Source of the DNA: Myxococcales bacterium | Lineage (GTDB): Bacteria > Myxococcota > Myxococcia > Myxococcales > JAJYLH01 | Direction of reading: 5' to 3' | DNA: 64,000 nucleotides | Assembly (NCBI GenBank): GCA_021787845.1 | Contig: JAJYLH010000024.1 | Coordinates: forward strand, 1 to 64,000 | In this document: piece by piece, positions 13,331 to 22,522 of the stretch | Layout of the letters: the number at the start of each line of letters is the position of its first letter | How positions within the stretch are numbered: position 1 is the stretch's first letter | Notes under the pieces: generated by a model | Told to the model about the DNA's origin: nothing | Databases searched by the model: none | The model's input: only the letters and a program-made list of their open reading frames with translations | Position numbers and translations under genes: made by a program

Positions 13331-15976
13331 TCACTGACAGACGGAGCCATTGTTGGCGACGCACGTCACGCTCGGGAACACTCCATGCAGATAATATGAA
13401 AGCCTGTCGACCTTCGTCTGGCTTCCAGAGTCGATGTTGACCGCGGGGGAGCCCGTTTCAGTATCTGCGAAGTTCGACTGCAGGTCGGTGTAGGTCGGGT
13501 AGTAGCAGCCGTTGACTGTGATCTTGCTCATGTCTTGGAATTTCGTTCGGGCCTGATTGTTGGTGTCGATGCCAGTGAGCTTCGCGCCAGTGATCGTGGG
13601 CGAGCAGGTGACTTCGAAGTCCGCGTCATCGAGGAGAGCCTGGGAACCCAAGTCTGTCAAGAGCCCAGCGGCCTGGTCGGCTGTCACGAGCAGTTGCAAG
13701 GACTGACCGGGTGGGCGGGTTGGATCTGGATCGGGCTCTACCGCGAGCCCCGAGCTTCCAGTGACGTGGATGGCCGCCGGGCCACCACCGGTAAAGGTGA
13801 CGTTTCCAAAGAGCTGGGCCTGAGCGCTCTGGCCAACCACAAGCGGGACTCCGGTCGCCGAGTATGCGGTCAGAATCTCTCCCCCGGCCACGTTCAACAG
13901 GGACGCCCTTTGCACCAGGACACCGGCCGAGATGCCGTTCACCCGCATCGTTCCGTCGTCAGTCATTTGTGACCCGTCCTGGGCCAGAACAGCAACAGAG
14001 ACCTGAGATGTCGGCTTTGCCAAGAACTTGGCGCCATTGCCGACCACGCATTCGGCGCCGTTGACGCACGCGAGCCCGAGCAGCCCGGCTGGCGAAAGAG
14101 TACCGCTGTCGACCTCGATCGTTCCTTGGAGCGTCAACTGCCCGCCGTTGTCAGCGATGGCGGCCGTCGAAAAACCCTTGAACCACAGGTCTTGCAGCAC
14201 GACTTGAAATCCGGAGCTGTGCACGAGGAGGCCAGCCGCGGCCGGTTGCTGTACCCCAGGCCCAGTCCCGGTCCCGCCTGTCACCACGGCACCGTCCAGG
14301 ATCGTCGTAGGGTCGCCGTTCGAATCAAGCGTCCCCCCCTCGATGGTCAGGGTCGCACCCTGTTTCTGCAACTTGGTCACGTCGATGAGCACCTGGTTCG
14401 CGCTCGTCGCGTTCCAGGTGTCCCCGGACAGCTTGATGGTGACCGGCTGCATCAGGACATCGGGGAGAGCGTCGAGCGCTCCCTGCGGAGTCTTGAAGGC
14501 ACAGGCACCATTGGTTCCCGGGGCGGCGTCCGTCGTCGAACCATTGCAAGCCGTGTCGCTTCCGTCGGGTCGCACGTAAACGATCATCGCCTGGGTCGTC
14601 CGCCGCACGAGCCCGAGGGCCGCGGGGTCGACCGGAGCCCATGCGCCAGCTTGCACGCCCAACAGCGAGCCGTTGGCGCCCGGCTTGATGTCGCCCACCG
14701 AGTCGGTCCCAGCCCCCATCAGCAGCGAGCCCGCATCGAACGTAGTGCTGCCGGTCCCGCCGTGCGACACCACCACCGTTCCCGTCACGTTGGCCGCGTT
14801 GCCGGTGATGTCACCGTTGACGATGCTGCCGTCGATTTCCGTGAGCCAGGTCGGCTTCGGGTAGGTTTGCCCGGTCTGCACGAAGCCCGTCGAGTCGATG
14901 CCGTCGAGCTTGTCCGCGTCGAGGTTCGCGACCTTCGCCGCGCTCGTGCTCGTGACCGTGAACGGCGCTCCCGTCGTCGCCGCGAAGGTCGGCGCGGCCG
15001 AGAACGTCTTCGTTCCCGTGATGGTCTGGGTCCCATCGAGCCGGTCCACGTTCGTGCTCAGCGCGCTGTCGGGAACGCCCGTGAGCCCCGCGCCACTGCC
15101 GTCGAACTCCGAAGCTCTCAGGCTCCCCGTGAAGGCGTTCTGGCTCGCGTCCAGTCGCGGGATGTTCGAAGAGAGCGCCAAGTCCGGAACGCCCGTGAGC
15201 CCCGCGCCGCTACCGTCGAACTCCGAGGCACTCAGGCTTCCGGCAAAGATGTTGGTGACCGCGTTCAGTCGCGGGACGTTCGAGGAGAGCGCCGAATCCG
15301 GAACGCCCGTCAGGCCGGCGCCGCTACCGGCGAAGCCCGAAGCGGTGACCATCTGCGTGAAGGTCTTGGCGCCGTCGATGGTCTGATCTCCGGTCGTCTG
15401 CACGAAGCCCGTCGAGTCGAGGCCGTCGAGCTTGTCCGCGTCGAGGTTCACGACCTTCGCCGCGCTCGCGCTCGAAACCTTGAACGGTGCTCCCGTCGTT
15501 GCCGAGAATACGGGTGCGGTCGAGAACGTCTTGGCTCCGCTGATTGTCTGAGCGCTACTCCGATCGACGAAGTTCTCTGTATCGACAGGAGCTGTCGGAG
15601 GAGTGCAGGTCCACCCCTGGTCCGACATGGTCACGACATCGCCGGTCGGGCACTCGGCGACGGTCGGCGTGTGCGCGGGATCGACCGCCTGGGCGCAGGT
15701 CCACCCTCCACTCGTCTTCTTCACGAATTGGCCCGCCTGACAGCCAGTCACGCTGGGGGTCGCCTCGCACGCCCAGCCGTCGGCAGTCTTCGCGACCGTC
15801 TGGCCCGCGTCGCAGGCCGACACGAACGGCACCTTCGCCTCGTCGACGGAAATCGTCTGCGTCGCCTGGTCCACGAGAATGCCGTTTCCCGCCGCCGGCG
15901 GCGGCCGGGTCCCCGAGGTCTGGACGCTGCACCCCGCTGCGATGATCGCTGCCGCACAAAGCACGCGCCGAATCAT
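13331..15976 (-). CDS. Exported lipoprotein with tail-fibre-like repeats and a beta-helix region
   Basis: The 881-residue product has a lipobox (IIAAGC, Cys16). Three short Cys-containing repeats follow at about 50-130 (ACDAGQTVAKTADGWACEA type). Phage-tail-fibre-like repeats come next (TISGAKTFSTAP, LDADKLDGLDSTGFVQ, and GSGAGLTGVPDSALS three times or more, about 140-440). The C-terminal half resembles right-handed beta-helix surface proteins (IVYVRPDGSDTACNG, TPQGALDALPDVL). It probably sits on the cell surface. It lies three bases after the stop of the next upstream gene, so the two form an operon. No enzymatic motif is seen. Confidence 0.85.
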   Translation of the reverse strand: MIRRVLCAAAIIAAGCSVQTSGTRPPPAAGNGILVDQATQTISVDEAKVPFVSACDAGQTVAKTADGWACEATPSVTGCQAGQFVKKTSGGWTCAQAVDPAHTPTVAECPTGDVVTMSDQGWTCTPPTAPVDTENFVDRSSAQTISGAKTFSTAPVFSATTGAPFKVSSASAAKVVNLDADKLDGLDSTGFVQTTGDQTIDGAKTFTQMVTASGFAGSGAGLTGVPDSALSSNVPRLNAVTNIFAGSLSASEFDGSGAGLTGVPDLALSSNIPRLDASQNAFTGSLRASEFDGSGAGLTGVPDSALSTNVDRLDGTQTITGTKTFSAAPTFAATTGAPFTVTSTSAAKVANLDADKLDGIDSTGFVQTGQTYPKPTWLTEIDGSIVNGDITGNAANVTGTVVVSHGGTGSTTFDAGSLLMGAGTDSVGDIKPGANGSLLGVQAGAWAPVDPAALGLVRRTTQAMIVYVRPDGSDTACNGSTTDAAPGTNGACAFKTPQGALDALPDVLMQPVTIKLSGDTWNATSANQVLIDVTKLQKQGATLTIEGGTLDSNGDPTTILDGAVVTGGTGTGPGVQQPAAAGLLVHSSGFQVVLQDLWFKGFSTAAIADNGGQLTLQGTIEVDSGTLSPAGLLGLACVNGAECVVGNGAKFLAKPTSQVSVAVLAQDGSQMTDDGTMRVNGISAGVLVQRASLLNVAGGEILTAYSATGVPLVVGQSAQAQLFGNVTFTGGGPAAIHVTGSSGLAVEPDPDPTRPPGQSLQLLVTADQAAGLLTDLGSQALLDDADFEVTCSPTITGAKLTGIDTNNQARTKFQDMSKITVNGCYYPTYTDLQSNFADTETGSPAVNIDSGSQTKVDRLSYYLHGVFPSVTCVANNGSVCQ

Positions 15977-15979
15977 GAG

Positions 15980-16951
15980 CTACCTCCGATGGAAGTCGAC
16001 CAGCCAGTACACCGCGGCACCCGTAATGGCGGCCACGGCCGACGCGCCGAAAGCGATGTTCGCGCCGAGCTCATCTCGCCCGGCCGAGGTGACCGCGCGC
16101 GTGTACGCCTCCGACGAAAGCGCCCTATCGCGAGCCGTCGCGTCGTTGAGCGTGGACGCCCCGAGCCAGGCGCCGACCGCCGCCAACGCCACCGCCGCCC
16201 CGCCCCCGACCCACAGCGGCGTCGAGGACCGGCGCGCGGTCGCGGGCTGTCGCCGGAATGCCCGGCGCACGGGAGCCGGCCCGTGCAGCGGCGGCAAGAC
16301 GAATGGCAGCTCGGACGTCGTCGCCGGCTTGACGGTCTTCGCCGTGGCCAAGGGATTCGCAACATGAGGCATCGCGGGCGCGCCCGGACCACCCCGGGCC
16401 GACGAGAGCCCGATGTCGAGCGAAGGCGCCGGCTCCAGTTCCGGTTTCCCGCCCCGCCGCGCGCGCGCGCCGACCGGCGGCCCCGGAAGCTCACCGGCCG
16501 ACGGGTGGCCGAGCCTGAGCCGGCAGGTGCGCAGGCGACTCTTCGCCTCGTCGACCATCGCGCCCACCTTCCCGTGGCGTGCCGACACCGGCACCAGCGC
16601 AAGGTACTTTTCGTAGACTATCTCCGCGTTCTTCAGGTCCCCGGTGCGAAACAGGCAGTCGGCATACAGGCGAGCCGCATAGGCATACCCGGGCGCGTTC
16701 TGATAGGCGATGGCCAGAAACGACAGCGCGCCCAGGCAGGCGAAGGTGCGCGCGTCGCCGGTCTTGTGGTCGAGCAGGTCCTCGGCGCTGGTCAGGGCCT
16801 CGTCGGCAACCGGCGGGAGCTTCGTCGCCACGGGAGCGGCCTGGGCGGGTAGCCAGAGCGCGGCCGCCAGGAAGAGAGCCGTGGCCCTCGGCCGAAGGTA
16901 CGAAGGGCGAACCACGCGCGCGCAGCTCGTTCCGGCAACCAGGAGACGCAT
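15980..16951 (-). CDS. Exported TPR-like envelope protein with C-terminal membrane segments
   Basis: The 323-residue product has a signal peptide-like stretch (ATALFLAAALWLPAQAAPV). A TPR-like helical region follows (LDHKTGDARTFACLGALSFL, AARLYADCLFRTGDLKNAEI, YEKYLALVPVSARHG). A low-complexity Pro/Ala linker and two hydrophobic segments near the C-terminus complete it (LWVGGGAAVALAAVGAWLGA and GASAVAAITGAAVYWLV). It is probably an adapter for the lipoprotein encoded just downstream. The start is uncertain, since the signal peptide begins about 20 residues in. Confidence 0.65.
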   Translation of the reverse strand: MRLLVAGTSCARVVRPSYLRPRATALFLAAALWLPAQAAPVATKLPPVADEALTSAEDLLDHKTGDARTFACLGALSFLAIAYQNAPGYAYAARLYADCLFRTGDLKNAEIVYEKYLALVPVSARHGKVGAMVDEAKSRLRTCRLRLGHPSAGELPGPPVGARARRGGKPELEPAPSLDIGLSSARGGPGAPAMPHVANPLATAKTVKPATTSELPFVLPPLHGPAPVRRAFRRQPATARRSSTPLWVGGGAAVALAAVGAWLGASTLNDATARDRALSSEAYTRAVTSAGRDELGANIAFGASAVAAITGAAVYWLVDFHRR

Positions 16952-17161
16952 CGGCTGAGCGGTCTACTGCGGACCGCACCGAGGGTCAAGGCAGGCGGAC
17001 GGCGTCAAGGACAAGCGTTTTTCGAGCTGTTTCTGGCGGCGGTGGGCGGGCTTCGCCCGAGTTGCCATCGCTTCCGGGGCGCGGGTACGCTTGCCAAGCG
17101 GCGTTCTAGGGCAAGGCGTCGGTCGGCCTCGTGCGGCGAGACTAACGAATCGGAGAGAGCG

Positions 17162-18199
17162 ATGCGCCAGTGGTCGATGGGGATGGTCCTCGTTCTCGTG
17201 CTGGCGTGGCTGCCGGCGAGCGCGGCAGCGGCAGCGAAGCCGGGGAGCGGCTCCGCTCCCGCTCGGACGGGGAAGAAGGCGAGCCTCGCCGTCTTCGATT
17301 TCACGCTCGCGGGCAAGGTGGCACCGCAGAACGCCCGGATGCTCGCCGACATCGCCACCACCGAAGCGACGCGCACCGGGCTCTACCGGGTGATTTCCCA
17401 AGCCGACGTCGCGTCGCTCTTGGGCCTCGAAGGGCAGCGGCAGCTCCTCGGCTGCGACGATGCGAGCTGCGTCGCCCAAATCGCCGGCGCGCTCGACGCC
17501 GACCGGCTCCTCTCGGGGAGCGTCGCGCTCGTCGGCCACACCACCGTCGTCAACGTGCGCCTGGTCGACGTCAAGCGCTCGCTCACCCTCGCCCACGAGA
17601 GCGCCGACTTCGACGCGCCCCAGGAGTCGGACCTCATCGACGCGGTCCGGCGGATGACCTTCCAGGTCCTCACCGGCAAGGCGCTGGACACCACCGGTAC
17701 CGTTCTGCTCGACGTGAGCCAGAAGAGCGCGACGGTCCTCTTCGACGGCCAGGTTTGGGGCTCGACGCCGCTTCGAGGTAGCCGCCGGGCGCGGGCGGGT
17801 CCCCACGAGATCGTGGTGCAGAAGGAAGGTTTCGTCCGCTGGTCGTCGACCGTCGACGTGCCCGCTGGAGGCGAGGTGCCGCTCGAGGTGACGCTGGTGC
17901 CGCTGTCGACGCTCTCGCCGGCCCGGTCGCGTCTGTGGACCTGGGGCTGGATTTCCACCGGGGTGGCGATCGCGGGCTTCGCCGCCACCACCGTTTTCGG
18001 CCTGCGGGCGAACCGCGCCTTCGCGAGCTACCAGGCGGCGACGGACCGCAGCAGCGCTCTCGCCGGCCACAGCGCCACCGCCAGCGCGGCGTTGAACGCG
18101 AACGTCTCCTTCGGCATCGCCGGCGCGGCGACCGTGGGAGCGGGAGCGCTGCTGATCAGCGCACTGATTTCGGACGCCGGCGCGTCCTCGGGCCGCTGA
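17162..18199 (+). CDS. Exported CsgG-like/PEGA-domain protein
   Basis: The 345-residue product has a signal peptide (MRQWSMGMVLVLVLAWLPAS). A domain resembling the N-terminal part of CsgG/TolB-like proteins follows (AVFDFTLAGKVAPQNARMLA, YRVISQADVASLLGLEGQRQ, LLGCDDASCVAQIAGALDAD). A PEGA domain lies at about 180-250 (VLLDVSQKSATVLFDGQVWG, IVVQKEGFVRWSSTVDVPAG), and two hydrophobic segments near 260 and 320. This type is typical of Myxococcota envelope proteins of unknown role. It is divergent from the gene ending at 15980. The next gene begins 17 bases downstream. Confidence 0.8.
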   Translation: MRQWSMGMVLVLVLAWLPASAAAAAKPGSGSAPARTGKKASLAVFDFTLAGKVAPQNARMLADIATTEATRTGLYRVISQADVASLLGLEGQRQLLGCDDASCVAQIAGALDADRLLSGSVALVGHTTVVNVRLVDVKRSLTLAHESADFDAPQESDLIDAVRRMTFQVLTGKALDTTGTVLLDVSQKSATVLFDGQVWGSTPLRGSRRARAGPHEIVVQKEGFVRWSSTVDVPAGGEVPLEVTLVPLSTLSPARSRLWTWGWISTGVAIAGFAATTVFGLRANRAFASYQAATDRSSALAGHSATASAALNANVSFGIAGAATVGAGALLISALISDAGASSGR

Positions 18200-18216
18200 G
18201 TTCCAACGGAGCCTCG

Positions 18217-19500
18217 ATGTCGAAACGGATGCTGATCCTGCTAGCGATTGCAGCAGCGACGTCATTGACCTGCATCTTCAGCTACGACAACCCGGCGGAG
18301 AAGCTGGAGCCGGGCGAGGTGCGCGGGCGAGTGGTGGCGGCGCGCGAAGGGAGCGCGGCCTTGGTGCCGGTGCCCGACGCGGGGATTCGAATCGTCGGGG
18401 TGGGCTACATCTGCCAGTCGAAATCGGATGGTCGCTTCGCCATCTTCGACCTCCCACCGGGCACCTACCAGGTCGGCGTCGAGGACGATTCGAGCTCGAC
18501 GCCGCGCCGGGCGATGGTCTCGGTGACGCTGTCGGACGCGAACGACGCGGTCGACCTGGGCGACCTCGTGGTCGCGTATGGCGCGACGATTCAGGGCAAG
18601 GTCCTCCACCCGGACGGAACCCCGGCGCCGGGGGCGCAGGTCGTGGACCCGGCTGCGAGCGCGCTCGCCTTCACCGATCAGACCGGCACCTACCAGCTTC
18701 CGGCATCGGCCCCCGGGGTCCACGAGCTGAGCGCGAGCACAAAGCTTCCGGTCGAAGGCACCCTGGTCGCGGGACCGGTGAAAGTCGAGGTGAAGGCGCA
18801 AGACGAACGAAAGACCGTCACCGCGGGCCCCATGACGCTGCACGCCTCGACCGGGCTCGGCACGGTGCAAGCACCGGTCAGATTCCTCATCCAAGGGAAG
18901 AAGGCGCCGCCGACTCCCGCCGAGCTGCAGGCGACCCTCTGGGGCCAGGATCAGGCGACGACGACCCTCGCTCGACCGGGATCGGATGACGTGATTCGCG
19001 ACCAGGTTCCAGCGGGTCTGTACTACTCGCTGGACGTCACCGCCAGCGGCTGGTCCGGCGGAACGATGCAGCCCGGCAGCGCCGGACCGATCGTCATCGT
19101 CGACGGGAAGGTGACCGAGGTCGGACCGATCTTCCTGGTCGACCAAGACTGGCTCGACGCCGAGGCGCAGGCGCAGGGCGAATCCCCCGACGGCGGAAGC
19201 GAGGACGCCGGGGTGCCGCCCAGGACCTGCTCCTGCACTTCCGACGGCGGCGTGGTGACCGGCGTGAACATCGAGCGCGACGGCGGCTGCGCAACCTGGG
19301 GAGGCCCGGACTGCGACGCGTTGGACTCGATCTACTGCGAGTCGTATTGCGGTCAACCCGGCAACTCCACCGACGCCGGCTTCGACGGATGCTTCACCGC
19401 TTGCGATAGCACCTTCGAGGGACACCCCTTCACCGCCGGCCAGGACTTCGAGGTCCACGAGGCGGGGTTCGATTGCTCGGCCACCATCGTCTGCCCTTAG
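18217..19500 (+). CDS. Exported carboxypeptidase-regulatory-like protein
   Basis: The 427-residue product starts MSKRMLILLAIAAATSLTC, a signal peptide ending in a possible but non-ideal lipobox. Two carboxypeptidase-regulatory-like (Cna-B fold) segments follow (GEVRGRVVAAREGSAALVPV, DGRFAIFDLPPGTYQVGVED; TIQGKVLHPDGTPAPGAQVV, FTDQTGTYQLPASAPGVHEL). The Cys-rich C-terminus (CSCTSDGGVVTGVNI, CATWGGPDCDALDSIYCESY) probably forms disulfides. It belongs to the same transcription unit as the PEGA protein. No enzymatic motif is seen. Confidence 0.8.
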   Translation: MSKRMLILLAIAAATSLTCIFSYDNPAEKLEPGEVRGRVVAAREGSAALVPVPDAGIRIVGVGYICQSKSDGRFAIFDLPPGTYQVGVEDDSSSTPRRAMVSVTLSDANDAVDLGDLVVAYGATIQGKVLHPDGTPAPGAQVVDPAASALAFTDQTGTYQLPASAPGVHELSASTKLPVEGTLVAGPVKVEVKAQDERKTVTAGPMTLHASTGLGTVQAPVRFLIQGKKAPPTPAELQATLWGQDQATTTLARPGSDDVIRDQVPAGLYYSLDVTASGWSGGTMQPGSAGPIVIVDGKVTEVGPIFLVDQDWLDAEAQAQGESPDGGSEDAGVPPRTCSCTSDGGVVTGVNIERDGGCATWGGPDCDALDSIYCESYCGQPGNSTDAGFDGCFTACDSTFEGHPFTAGQDFEVHEAGFDCSATIVCP

Positions 19501-19689
19501 GCGCGAAGAAGGTCCGTCGGCCGGCGCCACCGAACGCCACCCGCCGCGCGCAAGCGCCTGGAGGCGCTCTGGGCGTCGCGGCTCCGGACCGCGAGGCGCC
19601 CCGGGATGCCAGCGCTCGGTTCAGCTTGCAAGCCACCAAACGCTCGCGTGTACAATCTGGCTCGCGGCGCCCGCCGAGGAGGTAGGAAC

Positions 19690-22467
19690 ATGCGACCTGC
19701 TCTGGGTTCGTGCCTTTCGTCCGGGGTCTTGGCGCTTCTCATCGGGTGCAGCAGCCCGCCTCCGGTGAAGTCGACCGGCACCGCTCCCACTACCCTGACG
19801 GTCACCGCGGCGGCGCCGCAGGTTCCCCTCGGCGGGAGCGTCCGGCTCACCGCGACCGTCAAGCGTGGCGACGGCACCACCGCCGACGTCACCGAAGAGG
19901 CCGTCTGGTCCAGCGAGAATCCGGCGCGCTTCTCGGTCTCCAACGACGCCGGCTCGCGCGGGGTGGCGGTCGCGCTCTCGGTCGGCACGGGCACCGTCGT
20001 CGCCACCTACACGCCGAGCGGCGCGGCGGCCATCACCTCGAAACCGCTCTCGCTGGCCGGCATCGCTGCCGCTCCCAAGGCATTGGCGGTGGTTCCTCTG
20101 ACCCTGGCCGCGGGCACGCGCGCGCTCGCGCACGCGGACGCGACGCTGACCGACGGCACCACCCTCGACGTTTCGTCTTCGGTGACCTGGTCGGTCGCGC
20201 CAGCCGGCCTCGCCACGGTCTCCAACACGGTCGGCCACTGGGGCGAGGTGACCGCCGGCCATCAAGCGGGAAGCGGGACCCTGGCCGCGACCCTGGGCGA
20301 CCTGTCGGCGCAAGGGACATTGAGCGTGACGGCAGCGGTCTTGACCTCCATCGCGGTGACGGCGAGCCCCGCGAGCGCGCCGGCCGGCCATTCGGTGCAG
20401 CTCACCGCGACGGGCACCTTCTCCGACGGCAGCACCCAGGATTTGACGACCCAGGTCGCCTGGTCGAGCCCGGGCGGCGGCCTCGCCATCACCCCGGCCG
20501 GGGAAGCGACACCGCTCGAGGAGGGCCTGTTCAGCGCGGTCGCCACCTTCGACGGCGTCAGCGGCCAAGCCGAGGTCGCCGGGCTCGCGCCGGTAATCGA
20601 TTCGCTCGCCTCGCTTTCGCCAGCGAAGGTAACCCTCGGCGTCGGGCAGACGGCGAGCCTGAAGCTGACGGCGCTCTACTCCGACGAGACCCAGCAGGAC
20701 GACACCGCCGACGCGGCCGTGAAGTGGGCAGCGGCGGATCCGACGCTGGTCGGGTTCGGGAGCCAGCCGGGCACCGTCATCGGCAAGGCCCCGGGGCAGA
20801 CCACGGTCACCGCGACCCTCGCCGATTCGACGGCCACCACGACGGTGATCGTCACCGCTCCCGCTTCCCTGACGCCGGTCGCGCTGGTCGTCTCGCCTCA
20901 GACCTCCACCCTGGAGACCGGCCAGTGCTTCCTGTTCACCGCGACCGTGACCTACTCCGACGGCTCGTCCGGCGACGCGTCGGCCATCGGCGGTTGGACC
21001 AGCTCGGACACGACGGTGCTCGCGCCGGGAAACGCGCCTTCGACCTTCTGCGGCGCGGGCGTGGGCAGCGCGACCCTGACCGCGACCCTCGGCGACGCGA
21101 CCGGCACCGCCCAGGTGGCGGTCGCCCAGCGGCCGCCGCCGTATCAGAAGAAGCCCACCGCCATCGAGCTCGGACCGACCGGCGCGACGATGGTCGCCGG
21201 CGACTGCCTCGGATTCTCCGCCACCATCGACTACGACGACGGGTCCACCTCCGACGGCGCGGGCGTGGTGGCGTTCTCCTCGTCCGATCCGACGGTTCTC
21301 GCCTACGCGAGCGGAGCGGGCGACGACGAATTCTGCGCGGTCGCTCCCGGGACGGCCAACGTCGTCGCCACCCTGGGGTCCCTCCAGGGCCAGGTCTCGG
21401 TGACGGTGACCGCGCGGGCGCCGCCCCCGCCGCCTCCGTCGCAGACGCTGCAGGGGCTGGTGATCGGCCCGGACAACGTGTCGGTGCCCGAGCAGGGCTA
21501 CTACCCGCTCTTCTTCGCGACCTGCCAATGGGAGGACGGTCACACCACCGACTGCACCCAGAACGCGGTCTGGACTTCCGGCGACCCGTCGATTCTGGAT
21601 TTCGGTCTCCTCTGCGGCGGGCACGCGTGCGGTTATGGCGTCCATCCCGGCACGACGACGCTCAGCGCGACCATCGGCAGCGCCACTTCGAACACGCTCT
21701 CGGTCACCGTCACGAGCACCCTGCCGCCGCTGGAAGTCACGAGCCTGTGGCCAACCATCATCGATGCCGGCGGCGGCGTGGCCCTCACGGGACAAGGCTT
21801 TTCGACCACGCTGACGGAAGACCAGGTCACCGACGCTGGCGGGCACGCCGTGACCGTCACCTCCGCCACCTCGACCGGCCTGTCGGTCGCCTTCCCGAGC
21901 GACGGCGTCAGCGGTCCGTTGACGGTCACCGTGCGCGGTCAAACCGTGACCACGACCGACGCGGTGGTCGTGCGCTATCCGCGGTCGTCGATCGCGTCCT
22001 TCACGTTCAGCCCGCTTCCGGCCAACGCTGCTTCCGACGGGACGACCGACCTGCGGCTCGATGACGGCAATCTGGGGTCCGGCTGGTACCTCCCCTACCT
22101 CGATCAATCCATGTTCTATTATTGGAGGCAAAGCGGCGAAATCGACGTGGACCTCGACCTGGGCCGGACCGAGCCGGTGGGCAGCGTCGGGTTCACCATT
22201 CCGGACGGCTCGCACTGCGATGGGAACGTCTGCAGCCTCACGCCGACCGGAGCGACCCTCGCGGTCTCCGACGATGGCACGACCTACACCACCGTCGGCA
22301 CGGCCTCCTACTCGTCCTGGAACCAGTGCAACGTCCGGGGTCTGTACGTGAAGTCGACGACGCCGGGCTCCCAGGGCCGCTACGTCCGGCTGACCATCGA
22401 GGCGAACACCCCTTCCGGGTACGGCTACACCGCCGCGCTGTTCGAGGTCGCGGTCTCGGGCACGTGA
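19690..22467 (+). CDS. Large Ig-like repeat lipoprotein with C-terminal discoidin-like domain
   Basis: The 925-residue product starts MRPALGSCLSSGVLALLIGC, with the lipobox Cys at residue 20. GGAGGTAGGAAC before ATG 19690 fixes the start. Tandem BIG2-type Ig-like repeats fill about 30-720; recurring motifs include LTATVKRGDGTTADVTEEAV, TATGTFSDGSTQDLTTQVAW and TVTYSDGSSGDASAIGGW. An IPT/TIG-like segment is followed by a C-terminal F5/8 type C-like domain (about 770-925, EIDVDLDLGRTEPVGSVGFT). It is a likely surface adhesin or carbohydrate-binding protein and stands alone. Confidence 0.87.
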   Translation: MRPALGSCLSSGVLALLIGCSSPPPVKSTGTAPTTLTVTAAAPQVPLGGSVRLTATVKRGDGTTADVTEEAVWSSENPARFSVSNDAGSRGVAVALSVGTGTVVATYTPSGAAAITSKPLSLAGIAAAPKALAVVPLTLAAGTRALAHADATLTDGTTLDVSSSVTWSVAPAGLATVSNTVGHWGEVTAGHQAGSGTLAATLGDLSAQGTLSVTAAVLTSIAVTASPASAPAGHSVQLTATGTFSDGSTQDLTTQVAWSSPGGGLAITPAGEATPLEEGLFSAVATFDGVSGQAEVAGLAPVIDSLASLSPAKVTLGVGQTASLKLTALYSDETQQDDTADAAVKWAAADPTLVGFGSQPGTVIGKAPGQTTVTATLADSTATTTVIVTAPASLTPVALVVSPQTSTLETGQCFLFTATVTYSDGSSGDASAIGGWTSSDTTVLAPGNAPSTFCGAGVGSATLTATLGDATGTAQVAVAQRPPPYQKKPTAIELGPTGATMVAGDCLGFSATIDYDDGSTSDGAGVVAFSSSDPTVLAYASGAGDDEFCAVAPGTANVVATLGSLQGQVSVTVTARAPPPPPPSQTLQGLVIGPDNVSVPEQGYYPLFFATCQWEDGHTTDCTQNAVWTSGDPSILDFGLLCGGHACGYGVHPGTTTLSATIGSATSNTLSVTVTSTLPPLEVTSLWPTIIDAGGGVALTGQGFSTTLTEDQVTDAGGHAVTVTSATSTGLSVAFPSDGVSGPLTVTVRGQTVTTTDAVVVRYPRSSIASFTFSPLPANAASDGTTDLRLDDGNLGSGWYLPYLDQSMFYYWRQSGEIDVDLDLGRTEPVGSVGFTIPDGSHCDGNVCSLTPTGATLAVSDDGTTYTTVGTASYSSWNQCNVRGLYVKSTTPGSQGRYVRLTIEANTPSGYGYTAALFEVAVSGT

Positions 22468-22522
22468 CGCCCCAAGGTCGGGCCTTCCCGGCGTCGATCG
22501 GGCCGTGCTAGAAAGTCGACGC

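Noticed and set aside
14126-16852. 908-residue plus-strand ORF
   Set aside because: It is Arg-rich, has no motif, and is antisense to the lipoprotein and envelope protein, whose motifs are clear.
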